Positions 8,931-18,129 of a stretch of DNA of 64,000 nucleotides are shown here, piece after piece. The stretch lies in the NCBI RefSeq assembly GCF_030503855.1, contig NZ_CP129971.1, forward strand, positions 1,929,501 through 1,993,500. The letters are read 5' to 3'. This DNA comes from Marivirga salinae (GTDB lineage Bacteria > Bacteroidota > Bacteroidia > Cytophagales > Cyclobacteriaceae). The notes below the pieces were generated by a model that was not told the DNA's origin, made no database searches, and worked only from the letters and a program-made list of their open reading frames with translations. Each line of letters starts with the position of its first letter. Position 1 is the stretch's first letter. Both the position numbers and the translations under genes were made by a program.

Positions 8931-9016
8931 ACTTTTATCTCTATTTTGCTTTTCATTTTCTTAATTAGCTTATTCCTTGTAATTTTAGGCTTTTTACAAT
9001 CAACTACAAACCCATT

Positions 9017-9769
9017 ATGACAAAACTATTAGAAGGAAAAACCGCACTTATCACAGGTGCTTCAAAAGGAATAGGTAAAGCCATCGCTCAGAAATATGCT
9101 GAACAAGGAGCTAATGTAGCTTTTACTTTTTTATCAAGTGTTGAAAAAGGGCAGGCTTTGGAAAAAGAATTAGCTGATGCTTATGGTGTAAAAGTGAAAG
9201 GTTATCGATCAGATGCCTCTGATTTTAAGGCAGCTGAAGAATTAATCGCTGGAGTAGTTGCTGATTTCGGGAGTTTAGATGTTTTAGTGAATAATGCAGG
9301 AATCACTAAAGATAATTTATTGATGAGGATGACGGAAGAAATGTGGGATGATGTAATCAATATCAATTTGAAATCTTGCTTCAATACGGTAAAAGCTGCT
9401 AACCGTACTTTTATGAAGCAAAAAAGCGGGTCTATTATAAATATGACTTCTGTTGTAGGAATAAAAGGAAACCCAGGACAGGCAAATTATTCTGCCTCAA
9501 AAGCAGGAATTATTGGTTTCACTAAATCTGTTGCTTTGGAATTAGGATCAAGAAATATTCGTTCTAATGCTATTGCTCCTGGTTTTATTGAAACCGAAAT
9601 GACTGATGCTTTAGACGAAAAAACTGTTCAAGGATGGAGAGATGCTATTCCTTTGAAAAGAGGAGGTAGCCCCGATGATGTTGCAGATTTATGCGTATTC
9701 TTAGGTTCTGATATGTCTTCTTATATTACAGGTCAAGTGATTCAGGTTGATGGCGGAATGTTGACTTGA
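9017..9769 (+). CDS. fabG: 3-oxoacyl-[acyl-carrier-protein] reductase FabG
   Basis: FabG reduces 3-oxoacyl-ACP to 3-hydroxyacyl-ACP with NADPH in fatty acid elongation. This 250-residue protein has the classical SDR features: TGASKGIG (13-20) for cofactor binding, NNAG (92-95), catalytic Ser145, Tyr158 and Lys162 in YSASKAG, and the C-terminal VIQVDGGM. It stands alone rather than beside acpP or fabF, so it could be a second FabG copy or a polyhydroxyalkanoate-type reductase. The FabG subfamily is likely, but the exact substrate is not proven. It ends at a strong bidirectional terminator. Confidence 0.9.
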   Translation: MTKLLEGKTALITGASKGIGKAIAQKYAEQGANVAFTFLSSVEKGQALEKELADAYGVKVKGYRSDASDFKAAEELIAGVVADFGSLDVLVNNAGITKDNLLMRMTEEMWDDVININLKSCFNTVKAANRTFMKQKSGSIINMTSVVGIKGNPGQANYSASKAGIIGFTKSVALELGSRNIRSNAIAPGFIETEMTDALDEKTVQGWRDAIPLKRGGSPDDVADLCVFLGSDMSSYITGQVIQVDGGMLT

Positions 9770-9792
9770 TATTGAAAAAGAGTTTTAAAAAG

Positions 9793-9825
9793 AAAAGGCT
9801 GTCAAAATGAATTGACAGCCTTTTT
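9793..9825. terminator. Bidirectional terminator between fabG and the M43 protease
   Basis: AAAAGGCTGTCAA pairs with TTGACAGCCTTTT around a short loop. T-runs follow on both strands, so it can end the converging fabG and protease transcripts. Confidence 0.9.
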
Positions 9826-9844
9826 AATTGGTTTTAGTTGAAGC

Positions 9845-12286
9845 TTATTTCTTCACTAATTTATAGTTTTCACGTTTTCCATTAGCTTCTACAAATATAT
9901 GGTAGATGCCAGGCTTCAGATCAGATACTTCTAAAGTTTCATCATGTGTACCTATCACGTTTTCTAATGAGATGGACTGAACTTGTCTTCCAACCGCATC
10001 ATAAACATTGATATTTACATTCATGGCTTCTTCACTGTTAAACCTTAATGTTGTTTGGTCAACTGCAGGATTAGGGAAAATTGTAAAATCAGTAATTTTA
10101 CTTTGATTTTCTATTCTTCCACTTGACGATACATTAATAGTATAATCTTCTACTTCTCCGTATGAGAATGCCTCACATGAGCTAGCATTAGCATTATATT
10201 TCATAGTTACTCTCATTCTAGTAGCACCTGTTAAAGCATTATTTGGAACACTTATGCTTCCACTTATTGCAGTGTTGGTTGTTCTACTTCTGCTATAAAC
10301 TGCTTCACCAGAATCATTGAAATCACCATCTTGGTTCCAGTCAATCCAAACATTATAAGCTTCTCTATAAGTTCTTCCTGCCCAAGCCGGATTAATTGTA
10401 ATATTATAGCTTCCGCCAGTAACTACATTAGTGCTTTGGCTTGTGAAATCTCCATATCCACCATTTGCACCTGAAGTATTGTCAATGCTTCCAAATCTTA
10501 CTCTTTGAATCCATTCATCAGCTACACTGTTTCCTTTTGAATCACAATAGTTCACTTCCACTTGAGCGCTTTCAGTTGTAAATGAAGCAATAGAAGAATA
10601 ATCACTGTCAGAGCTTGAACAGCTACTTCTAACTCTCCACTCATAAGTAGTACCTTCAGAAGCTCCTGTTAATGCGAGACTATTTGAAGTTGAGTTGAAA
10701 TCTGACCAGGTAGAGTTACCCGCAGCTCTTAATTGAATATCATATTCATTTGCAGCAGAAACACTATTCCAATTAAGCGTGAAAGTAGTTTCGGTTACAT
10801 TTGATGCGTTTAATCCTTCAGGTGTTTCACAAGTTGGTGCACTTGAAGTAGTGATATTAACTGTGTAATCTTCCACTTCTCCATAACTGAAAGTTTCACA
10901 AGGAGTTGAAGCACCATTATATTTCATTGAAACTCTCATTCTAGTTTCTCCTGAACTTACATTTGAAGGGATAGCTAAAGAACCAGTTACAGTGGTGCTA
11001 CTTAGAGAACCAGCATCATACACCAATTCATTTGCATCACTGAAATCACCATCTTTATTGAAATCTATCCATATTCTCCAATACTCATTGTATGCAGTAC
11101 CAGAAAAAGCAGGTGATAAACTAACATTATTGCTAGATCCTATTGCTAAATCTACTGAAGTAGAGGTGAAATCAGCATATCCACCGTTTGCTCCAGTAGA
11201 ATTGTTTAATCCTCCAACATTTACATTGGCAATCCATTCATCTGAAACGCTGTTTCCTTGTGATGCACAATAAGTAATTCCTGGATCAGTTGGATCTCCA
11301 CCACCATCATTGTTCACAAATCCTTCTCTGAATCCGCCAGTGTCAAATAATGCTCTCATTCTATTTTTTTGTCCTGCAGAGAACATATACATACAAGCAT
11401 CATCTACATAATCCATGTAGTTCATGGTCATGTCATTTCCAGTTGCTGAACAGCTATTGGTTGGGTAATTAGGGCAACCATAATTAGGATTTCCTGAAAC
11501 AGGAGTGTCAGTTACGAAATCATCAACATTACATCCGCCATCTCCCCAGATATGACGAAGATTTAACCAGTGACCTACTTCGTGAGTAGCAGTTCTACCT
11601 TTATTAAATGGAGCGGATAAGAAAAATCCTGTTCCTTTATCAGCGCTACCAAAATACTGAGGGCTCATTACAACACCATCAGTAGCTAAACTTCCGCCAG
11701 GAAACTGAGCATAACCCAAAATTCCTCCACCGATATTACAAACCCACATGTTTAGGTAACGAGACGCATCCCATGGAGCAACTCCACCTTGTGAGGTTTT
11801 TTTCATGTCATCATTAGTACCCCAAGATGTTCTTGAAGTTGATTTTCTTGTGATCCCTGAAGTTGGATTTCCATTAGGGTCAGTAGTTGCCATTACAAAC
11901 TCAACTTCAATATCAGAAGCAACAGAAGCGAATTCATTAGGAACTTGGTTTGCATCTCCATTTAATCTTCTGTAATCTTCATTCAATACATCAATTTGAG
12001 ATTGAATTTGAGCGCTGCTAATGTTTTCATTTGAATTTGAATACAATACATGAACAACAACAGGGATTGTAATTACTCCACTTACTGCAGCGCTTCTTGC
12101 TTGCTCACTGCTATTAATAAATTGTTGAGTTCTTTTTTCAATCCCTTGCATTTTTAGTTGTAAAGAAGGGTTTTGTTGTACTTGTTGTTCGTAAACGTCC
12201 ATGGTATGGCAGTTACGATCTTGGGCTTTGGTTGAATAACTTAATGCAGAAAGCACTAAGCAAATCATAAGTAATTTTTTAATCAT
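9845..12286 (-). CDS. Secreted M43 (pappalysin-type) metalloprotease with T9SS sorting domain
   Basis: An 813-residue exported protease. A signal peptide occupies 1-21 and the M43 catalytic domain about 65-325. The zinc motif is HEVGHWLNLRH (235-245), with Asn where many members have Gly, and the Met-turn lies around MNYMDY (288-293). Two GEVED-type beta domains lie at about 340-478 and 580-718, each ending in GEVEDYT, with a fibronectin type III domain between them (485-572). A type A T9SS sorting domain covers 735-813 (FPNPAVDQ start, KPGIYHIFVE near the end). The protein should be carried through the SprA translocon and released or anchored at the surface. The two GEVED repeats look like an internal duplication. 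No operon partner. Confidence 0.93.
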   Translation of the reverse strand: MIKKLLMICLVLSALSYSTKAQDRNCHTMDVYEQQVQQNPSLQLKMQGIEKRTQQFINSSEQARSAAVSGVITIPVVVHVLYSNSNENISSAQIQSQIDVLNEDYRRLNGDANQVPNEFASVASDIEVEFVMATTDPNGNPTSGITRKSTSRTSWGTNDDMKKTSQGGVAPWDASRYLNMWVCNIGGGILGYAQFPGGSLATDGVVMSPQYFGSADKGTGFFLSAPFNKGRTATHEVGHWLNLRHIWGDGGCNVDDFVTDTPVSGNPNYGCPNYPTNSCSATGNDMTMNYMDYVDDACMYMFSAGQKNRMRALFDTGGFREGFVNNDGGGDPTDPGITYCASQGNSVSDEWIANVNVGGLNNSTGANGGYADFTSTSVDLAIGSSNNVSLSPAFSGTAYNEYWRIWIDFNKDGDFSDANELVYDAGSLSSTTVTGSLAIPSNVSSGETRMRVSMKYNGASTPCETFSYGEVEDYTVNITTSSAPTCETPEGLNASNVTETTFTLNWNSVSAANEYDIQLRAAGNSTWSDFNSTSNSLALTGASEGTTYEWRVRSSCSSSDSDYSSIASFTTESAQVEVNYCDSKGNSVADEWIQRVRFGSIDNTSGANGGYGDFTSQSTNVVTGGSYNITINPAWAGRTYREAYNVWIDWNQDGDFNDSGEAVYSRSRTTNTAISGSISVPNNALTGATRMRVTMKYNANASSCEAFSYGEVEDYTINVSSSGRIENQSKITDFTIFPNPAVDQTTLRFNSEEAMNVNINVYDAVGRQVQSISLENVIGTHDETLEVSDLKPGIYHIFVEANGKRENYKLVKK

Positions 12287-12739
12287 AATTTTAGTTTTTT
12301 AGTGAGACAATAAATAGAATTAAATCAAGTTTTATCTAATTCATATTTTTTCAGCTTGCTATTTAATAAAAATATTTAACAAAATATAATTCTATTAAAA
12401 TTACTTTATAAGCAATTAAATATATGTAAAGTGCAATTACATCTATAAAATCGCTGCTATAATTAAATAATTGATATTTAAATAATTTAAAGGTTAGGCT
12501 AATGTGGTGAATTATTTTTTTTACTATTTTTTGATGTAATATTTTATAAGGCAATTTTGTAAAATATTTTGAAAGAATATTTAATTAAGTAATCATCTAG
12601 TTCCCTATTTCAATTTTTAAGGATTCTTTACTTAGATTCAATTCGAACTTATTAACTTTAAGTGCCGTTTAGCTGAAAAAATCAGATTTGTATTCTGATT
12701 TAGTATCTCTTTCGGATTAACTTTATTCAATTAAATTGT
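12287..12739. other. AT-rich intergenic gap between divergent genes
   Basis: This 453-base gap lies between the start of the M43 protease (minus) and the start of the next plus-strand gene, so it must hold both promoters, though no clean TTTG/TAnnTTTG pair stands out. A small hairpin with arms AAATCAGA and TCTGATTT lies at about 12679-12700. Nothing else was recognised. Confidence 0.6.
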
Positions 12740-13234
12740 ATGTACACTAATTTTGATAATTTAGACAAAAGTTCTAGACTGTGGGTTTATCAAGCTGATA
12801 GGTCATTTAATGAAGAAGAATTGCAATTTGTTTTGCAAAATGGTAAGGTGTTTGTGGAAAACTGGACAGCTCATAATAAAGCATTAAATGCATCTATTGA
12901 AATAAAATATGATCAGTTTATTGTGCTTGCTGTGGATGAAACAAATGCATCAGCAACAGGATGTTCAATCGACAAATCAGTTCATTTTATAAAATCTTTA
13001 GAAAATGAGCTAAAAATCAATTTACTTGATAAAAGTAAGATTGCTTTTTTGAAAGATAATGAAGTTGTTTTGGAGAAATTACCGTCAATAAAATCAAAGG
13101 TGGAGTCAGATGAGATTAATGCTGATGCCATGACTTTCAATAATATGGTCACTACTAAAGAGGAATTTGATAAAAACTGGTTAATCCCTGCAGCTAAAAG
13201 TTGGATGGGAAGATTTTTTAAGACGGAAGCATGA
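12740..13234 (+). CDS. Conserved Bacteroidota protein of unknown function
   Basis: A 164-residue soluble protein without a signal peptide. It has the pattern SRLWVYQADRSFNEEE, then FVENWTAHNKAL, FIVLAVDE and ATGCSIDKSVHFIK. From memory, this family is widespread in Bacteroidota and is often labelled an ABC transporter ATPase, but no Walker A, signature or Walker B motif is present, so that label looks wrong. It lies 51 bases upstream of the PorE-like gene and may share its transcript. The conserved Trp, Cys and His residues hint at a binding or enzymatic site, but no function can be stated. Confidence 0.75.
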   Translation: MYTNFDNLDKSSRLWVYQADRSFNEEELQFVLQNGKVFVENWTAHNKALNASIEIKYDQFIVLAVDETNASATGCSIDKSVHFIKSLENELKINLLDKSKIAFLKDNEVVLEKLPSIKSKVESDEINADAMTFNNMVTTKEEFDKNWLIPAAKSWMGRFFKTEA

Positions 13235-13285
13235 TTTTATTGAAATGCTCGTTTATAAGTTCGGAATTATATTAATTTTTAAATT

Positions 13286-15334
13286 TTGGTGAAGATAAAA
13301 TATATATTATTTGCTTCAACTTTACTTTTTTTGGTTTCTTGTTCAACTTTTAAAAGAGCGGAAAAGAAGTTTGAAAAGGGAGAGTTTGATTCTGCTATTG
13401 ACTTATATGAGCAAGCTTTAAAGAAAGATGATAATTCTGCACAAGCATTATTTTCAATCGCAGAATCTTATAGATTGTCTAATAGATTAGAAATAGCAGA
13501 ACCTTATTATAGCGCTGCAATTGACTCTGGTTATACAGAAGATGAAGTTTTTTATAATTATTCATTATCCCTAAAAGCAAATTCAAATTACGATAAGGCA
13601 AAAGAGGTTCTAGAAAATTACCTACTTCAGGCTAACAATCCTGAGATCAAAAAATTAGCTGAATTCCAATTGAATAACTTGAATAATATAGATGACATTC
13701 TTGAGGATCAGACTTTTTATACTGTTAAAAATCTAGAAGCAATCAATACCCCAGCCGCTGAATATGCACCATTTTTTCATGATGGTGAGTTGTATTTTAC
13801 TTCCACTCGAGATGAGGAAGGTAGAATTTATAAAGCCACAGGAGATAATTTTTCTGATATTTATAAAGTAAAATCAAAAGGAGCGAATATTGATACGGCA
13901 TCTATTGAGAAATTATCATCTATTATTAATTGGTCTGACGCAAATGAAGGTTCTGTAGCCATTGATAACAGAGGTAGAACAATGGTTTTTGCGCGAGGTA
14001 ATACAGGAAAAAGAAAAGGCTTGAATGATGTAAATCTTTATATCACCCGCTATAGAAATAGTAAATGGTCTGAACCAGAGCTGATGAAAATTAATGATCC
14101 TGAAGCATGGAATTCCACTCCGGCTTTTAGTGAAGATGGTCGAACTCTTTATTTTTCATCAACAAGGGAAGGTGGATTTGGTGGAGTAGATTTGTATTCT
14201 GCAACTGTGAATAGCCGTGGTCAATGGGGAAATGTTAGAAATTTGGGTGATAAAATAAATACTCCCGAAGATGAAATGTTTCCATCTGCATCACAAGACG
14301 GCAAACTATACTTTTCCTCAAATGGACATCCTGGCTTAGGGAAACTCGATATTTTTGTAGCAGAACGAAAAGGAGGGGAAATAACCATCTCACACTTGGG
14401 TAAACCCATGAATTCTAATAAAGATGATTTTGCGGTATTTATGTATTCTCCTGACAGAGGTTTCTTTTCAAGTGATCGACCAGGCGGAGAAGGTAGAGAT
14501 GATATTTACACCTTCAAAAATGAAAATCCGAATTTAAAAATTGTAAACTATTTCTTAGCTGGAGTTACTACTACTCATAATAAAAATGATGAAGAGGTGA
14601 TTTTACCTGGAGCTAATGTGAGAATGTTTTCACAAGACAGTGTTTTGTTAGGTGAAATTTTGACTGGTCAAGATGGTAAATTCAATTTCAGGGTTTCGGA
14701 AGAAGAGGATTACTTTATTATCGCAGAGAAAGACAACTATTTCACCACAAGAAAGACTTTCTCTACTGTAGGAAAGACATTAGATAAAAGTCAGTTGACT
14801 TCCTTAATTACCAATAAGGTATTTGAAACTGAAATATTATTGGAAGAGATCATTTTGGATAAAGCCTTCGAACTGGAAAACATCTATTACGATTTCGATT
14901 CAGCTAATATTCGTGCTGATGCAGCTCTTGAACTAGATAAATTGGTTACAATCTTAAAAGATAATCCACCTATAAAAATAGAATTAAGCTCACATACCGA
15001 TGCTAGGGGAGAAGCGGCTTACAACCAAGAGCTATCAAAGCGTAGAGCAGAATCAGCAGTTGCTTATATCATTTCTCAAGGAATTGATCCTTCTAGAATA
15101 AAAGCCAAAGGTTATGGTGAAAGTCAACTCATTATTGAAGATGCGGAGACAGAAGAGGAGCACGAAACCAACCGTAGAACTGAATTTAAAGTAACGGAAT
15201 ACGATAAAGAAGTAGCTAGAAGAATTAGAGAGCAAGAAGAAGCTCAGTTCAAAAAAGGAACCGTAGAAGTAGAGATTAAAGAAGAAAAAGAAGTTCCTGA
15301 AGAAGCCTCAACTGATGAGTTTGATTTTAATTAG
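13286..15334 (+). CDS. porE: PorE-like outer-membrane lipoprotein (TPR, beta-propeller, CRD, OmpA)
   Basis: PorE is a type IX secretion component that anchors the machine to peptidoglycan. The architecture matches: a lipoprotein signal with lipobox LVSC (Cys19), TPR repeats (about 20-140), a WD40/PD40-like propeller (about 150-420) with repeated LYFSS-type blades, a carboxypeptidase-regulatory domain (about 440-525), and a C-terminal OmpA domain (527-635) with YYDFDSANI and a peptidoglycan-binding NRRTEF. A Glu/Lys-rich tail follows. The start is TTG at 13286 or GTG at 13289; no ATG fits the signal peptide. Other proteins share TPR-PD40-OmpA domains, so the symbol rests on architecture rather than a sequence search. 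Confidence 0.8.
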   Translation: MVKIKYILFASTLLFLVSCSTFKRAEKKFEKGEFDSAIDLYEQALKKDDNSAQALFSIAESYRLSNRLEIAEPYYSAAIDSGYTEDEVFYNYSLSLKANSNYDKAKEVLENYLLQANNPEIKKLAEFQLNNLNNIDDILEDQTFYTVKNLEAINTPAAEYAPFFHDGELYFTSTRDEEGRIYKATGDNFSDIYKVKSKGANIDTASIEKLSSIINWSDANEGSVAIDNRGRTMVFARGNTGKRKGLNDVNLYITRYRNSKWSEPELMKINDPEAWNSTPAFSEDGRTLYFSSTREGGFGGVDLYSATVNSRGQWGNVRNLGDKINTPEDEMFPSASQDGKLYFSSNGHPGLGKLDIFVAERKGGEITISHLGKPMNSNKDDFAVFMYSPDRGFFSSDRPGGEGRDDIYTFKNENPNLKIVNYFLAGVTTTHNKNDEEVILPGANVRMFSQDSVLLGEILTGQDGKFNFRVSEEEDYFIIAEKDNYFTTRKTFSTVGKTLDKSQLTSLITNKVFETEILLEEIILDKAFELENIYYDFDSANIRADAALELDKLVTILKDNPPIKIELSSHTDARGEAAYNQELSKRRAESAVAYIISQGIDPSRIKAKGYGESQLIIEDAETEEEHETNRRTEFKVTEYDKEVARRIREQEEAQFKKGTVEVEIKEEKEVPEEASTDEFDFN

Positions 15335-15633
15335 ACATAAGTTAGCAGGTTTTCAGGTTGGCTTGTTGACAGGTTAACTTATTTGCGATTTTACTAGGTG
15401 TTGTATCTCCAGCAGAATTAAAAGGACTTTTGTTTTTACAGTTTGTAAAATAAGTTAAAATTCACCTTGTATTTTGGATGATTTCCTGTCTTTAAGATAT
15501 TAAATTTGAATTAAACCTTAGAATTATAATTGCCAATTACCTAGAATTAAATCTGTATATTTCTAATTGAGACTGGTTTCAACAAACAATCAACTTGCAA
15601 ACCTGAAAACTTGCCAACTCGACAACATATAAT

Positions 15634-15659
15634 AAAAAAGCCCCACATTGCTGTGAGGC
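15634..15659 (-). terminator. Terminator downstream of the T9SS cargo gene
   Basis: On the minus strand GCCTCACA, a GCAA loop and TGTGGGGC form a stem with one mismatch, followed by TTTTTT. It should end the transcript of the gene ending at 15777. Confidence 0.75.
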
Positions 15660-15739
15660 ATCCCCTATTGTTGAATGATGATGAATTTCTTGACCTAGTA
15701 GGCTATAACTCTTTCAAATTAAACAGCTGAATTTCTTCA

Positions 15740-15775
15740 GTGCGTGACTCCCCCTTTGGGGGTTGGGGGGCTTGG
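15740..15775 (+). repeat. REP-like C/G-rich element, copy 1
   Basis: The core TCCCCCTTTGGGGGTTGG is preceded by GTGCGTGA and followed by GGGGCTTGG, giving an internal hairpin. It lies one base from the end of the neighbouring minus-strand coding region. Related copies lie at 20061-20092 and 20201-20235. Confidence 0.75.
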
Positions 15776-15776
15776 C

Positions 15777-16919
15777 TTACTGAATAACCACTCTAATATT
15801 TTCTTGTAATCCGTTATGATTTACTTTTAGTATATACATACCAGATTTTAATTTTTGATTGATTTGTAAGGAGCCATCAGTATTGAAGTTTCTGAATTCC
15901 TGTACTTTCAATCCAGATAAATCAAATAGTCCAACATAAGCCAAATCTTCTCTAAATTCACTTGGCACTTGAATTTTAAGGTTGGAAGCATCCTTCACAG
16001 GATTAGGAGAAACAGCCAATTTACCTTCGAAACCAACTTCAATTTTTACTACTGGCGAATATTCAAATGTAGCATCAATATCTACTGATTTTAATCTGTA
16101 GTAAATAACTCCAAAAGGAGCGTTTCTATCAGTAAAGTCGTAATTTACATCAGACATGCTTTCACCCAAACCTTGCACTAAGCCAATTTGTGACCAATTG
16201 TCTTGATCAATTGAACGCTCAATTTCAAAATGAGAGAAGTTTTCTTCTTTAGCAGTTACCCAGACTAAAGAAATATTTTTACCTGATTTTAAGGCTTCGA
16301 ATGATTTTAGTTCGATTGGTAGGGCTCCGATTTGATCGCCTAGATCGGCATCACAAGATCCATCTGCACTACATCCACCGCCACCTAAATTATCTTGAGT
16401 AAGTTGATTGGGTTTAGGTTGATCGTCAATGGTATTTATATTAGATCCATTGACTGTAGTGGTTCCTAATGTTATGTAGTTATTATTAGTCTGATTAGTG
16501 TTATTACCTAAAGCCTGAATAGATGCTGTACTACTTATAAAAATATCAGAAGTCTCATCCATTATAAGTTGACCTGCTTGAGGTCCACCGGAGTTTCCTG
16601 AATTAAAAGTTAGTGTCCCATTAATAACAAGTATACCGTTGTAATATACATCTGTATCTTGGCCAATGATTACCTCGGTATTTTGACGAATTACCGCAGT
16701 TGCAGGACAATCAGTTTCACCAGTCACAACGGTTGAACCAGGGTATCCGTTTTCACATGGACATGGTTGTGTTGGATCGTTAGCATCTCGCCATGTACCT
16801 GCGTCAGCCCAAATACCACCTGCATCTGTGGTTTCACATTTTGTCTGCGCATGACTGGAAAAAACTGTTACTAAAAGTACAATTGAGAAGGCTAAAAATA
16901 AAATCTTTTTCATAATCAT
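15777..16919 (-). CDS. Secreted protein of unknown function with T9SS sorting domain
   Basis: A 380-residue protein with a signal peptide at about 1-24 ending in SHAQ. The region 25-200 is Asn, Thr and Gly rich with repeated ITxNGxL-like strands, suggesting a right-handed beta-helix or similar stack, and contains cysteine pairs such as CPC. Next comes a segment LPIELKSFEALKSG (about 200-290), common in Bacteroidota T9SS cargo as a linker domain before the tail. The C-terminal type A sorting domain (about 300-380) includes VSPNPVKD and LKSGMYILKV. It is presumably secreted through SprA. No catalytic motif is seen. It has its own promoter element and terminator. Confidence 0.88.
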   Translation of the reverse strand: MIMKKILFLAFSIVLLVTVFSSHAQTKCETTDAGGIWADAGTWRDANDPTQPCPCENGYPGSTVVTGETDCPATAVIRQNTEVIIGQDTDVYYNGILVINGTLTFNSGNSGGPQAGQLIMDETSDIFISSTASIQALGNNTNQTNNNYITLGTTTVNGSNINTIDDQPKPNQLTQDNLGGGGCSADGSCDADLGDQIGALPIELKSFEALKSGKNISLVWVTAKEENFSHFEIERSIDQDNWSQIGLVQGLGESMSDVNYDFTDRNAPFGVIYYRLKSVDIDATFEYSPVVKIEVGFEGKLAVSPNPVKDASNLKIQVPSEFREDLAYVGLFDLSGLKVQEFRNFNTDGSLQINQKLKSGMYILKVNHNGLQENIRVVIQ

Positions 16920-16932
16920 TAAATTATATATG

Positions 16933-16940
16933 CAAATATA
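16933..16940 (-). promoter_or_regulatory. Probable -7 element with adjacent inverted repeat
   Basis: The minus strand reads TATATTTG (consensus TAnnTTTG) 14 bases before the ATG of the T9SS cargo gene. Just upstream on that strand, GGGTTTCAC (16942-16950) and GTGAAAACCC (16975-16984) form an imperfect inverted repeat that could be an operator. Confidence 0.5.
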
Positions 16941-17138
16941 CGGGTTTCACGTATAAGTATATGAAAATCAATCAGTGAAAACCCTATTTTTCTTACATGA
17001 AACACTTAATATACGACTATCTCCTAATTTTGGGATGTCAAGCAATAAGCTTTTCCGTTGAATGTATCCTTTTCCTCGATTAAGTCTTTCAAATTCAATT
17101 TCTAGCAAACTTCCAATTGTCATTAAAGTAATTTGCTC

Positions 17139-17169
17139 TTTGTGGTTGGGTCTGCATACGTTATATTTG
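17139..17169 (+). promoter_or_regulatory. Promoter of the enoyl-CoA hydratase gene
   Basis: TTTG (17139-17142), a 19-base spacer and TATATTTG (17162-17169) match the Bacteroidota consensus exactly. The ATG follows 27 bases later. Confidence 0.75.
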
Positions 17170-17195
17170 CATTCTAAAAGAAAAAGAATTCATTT

Positions 17196-17981
17196 ATGGC
17201 TGATTTTGAAAACCTACAACTGGCTAATGACAATGGTGTACTAACCATCACCATCAACAGAGCCGAAAAACTAAATGCCTTAAATATCGCCACTATAGAA
17301 GAATTGCGTGAAGCTTTCCAAGATATTTATGATAATAACGAAGTGAAATCTGTCATTTTAACCGGTGCAGGAGAAAAAGCTTTCGTTGCCGGTGCTGATA
17401 TTTCTGAGATCTCAGAATTAAATGAAATGAACGGCAGAAAATTTTCTGAAAATGGTCAGGAAGTGTTTGAAATGATAGAGAAATGTCACAAACCTGTCTT
17501 GGCAGCTGTAAATGGCTTCGCTTTAGGCGGTGGTTGTGAGCTGGCAATGGCTTGTCATATGCGTATTGCAACTCCTAATGCTAAGTTTGGTCAACCAGAA
17601 GTAAACCTCGGAATTATACCAGGTTATGGCGGTACTCAAAGATTAACTCAGCTGATAGGCAAAGGAAAAGCCCTAGAACTGATGATGACAGCTGATTTCA
17701 TTGGAGCAGAAGAGGCAAAAAGTCTTGGTTTAGTAAATCATATAGCTGAAAGTCATGAAGAATTAATGACTTTAGCCAATTCTATCTTAAGTAAAATAAA
17801 TAGCAAAGCACCTCTTGCCATTGGTATGGTGATAGATAGTGTAAATGGATATTATACAGGTGAAGAAAATGGTTACCAAACAGAAGCTAATAGCTTTGCA
17901 GCTTGTTGCAAGTCCGAAGATTTCAAAGAAGGAACAAAAGCCTTTTTAGAGAAAAGAGCTGCTGAGTTTAAAGGAGAGTAG
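17196..17981 (+). CDS. Enoyl-CoA hydratase (crotonase family)
   Basis: The enzyme adds water to 2-enoyl-CoA in fatty acid or butyryl-CoA metabolism. It is a 261-residue single-domain crotonase. The oxyanion-hole segments AFVAGADI (about 62-69) and NGFALGGGCEL (about 106-116) are present, as are both catalytic glutamates, Glu115 in GGCELAMAC and Glu135 in GQPEVNLGIIPGYGG. Both being present favours a hydratase over isomerase or hydrolase relatives. It has its own strong promoter and is followed by an AT repeat gap, so it is probably transcribed separately from the downstream flippase. The chain-length preference cannot be read from the sequence. Confidence 0.92.
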   Translation: MADFENLQLANDNGVLTITINRAEKLNALNIATIEELREAFQDIYDNNEVKSVILTGAGEKAFVAGADISEISELNEMNGRKFSENGQEVFEMIEKCHKPVLAAVNGFALGGGCELAMACHMRIATPNAKFGQPEVNLGIIPGYGGTQRLTQLIGKGKALELMMTADFIGAEEAKSLGLVNHIAESHEELMTLANSILSKINSKAPLAIGMVIDSVNGYYTGEENGYQTEANSFAACCKSEDFKEGTKAFLEKRAAEFKGE

Positions 17982-18129
17982 TTTAATTACTAATTACGAA
18001 TTTTGTAATTACGAATTATACAAGCATGAAAATTAGGAAGATGAATTATCGTTTTGGTAGTCATCTTCCTATAACCAAATTCGGTCTCTCAACTTCCCAC
18101 TTCTAACTTCAAGCTTCCAACTCCCACAC
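17982..18129. repeat. Intergenic repeats (TAATTACGAATT and TTCCAACTTC types)
   Basis: TAATTACGAATT occurs twice with a 3-base spacer (about 17992-18019). The stretch before the next ATG (about 18087-18124) is made of CAACTTC/TAACTTC-like steps of 8-10 bases. No gene is present. Confidence 0.6.

Larger units (their letters stand above)
15335..15776. other. Intergenic gap with repeats and a terminator
   Basis: These 442 bases lie between two converging genes. They hold degenerate about 10-base repeats in two opposed blocks (15342-15380, of the CAGGTTGGCTTGTTGACAGG type, and 15589-15627, of the CTTGCAAACCTGAAAACTTG type), the minus-strand terminator at 15634-15659 and a REP-like element at 15740-15775. 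No gene was recognised. Confidence 0.7.

Noticed and set aside
12363..12554. Minus-strand open frame of 63 codons before the M43 protease
   Set aside because: Very AT-rich, Lys/Ile/Tyr-rich translation typical of random AT sequence; lies in the presumed promoter region.
17062..17244. Plus-strand open frame of 60 codons before the enoyl-CoA hydratase
   Set aside because: It contains the consensus promoter of the hydratase and overlaps its start in another frame.
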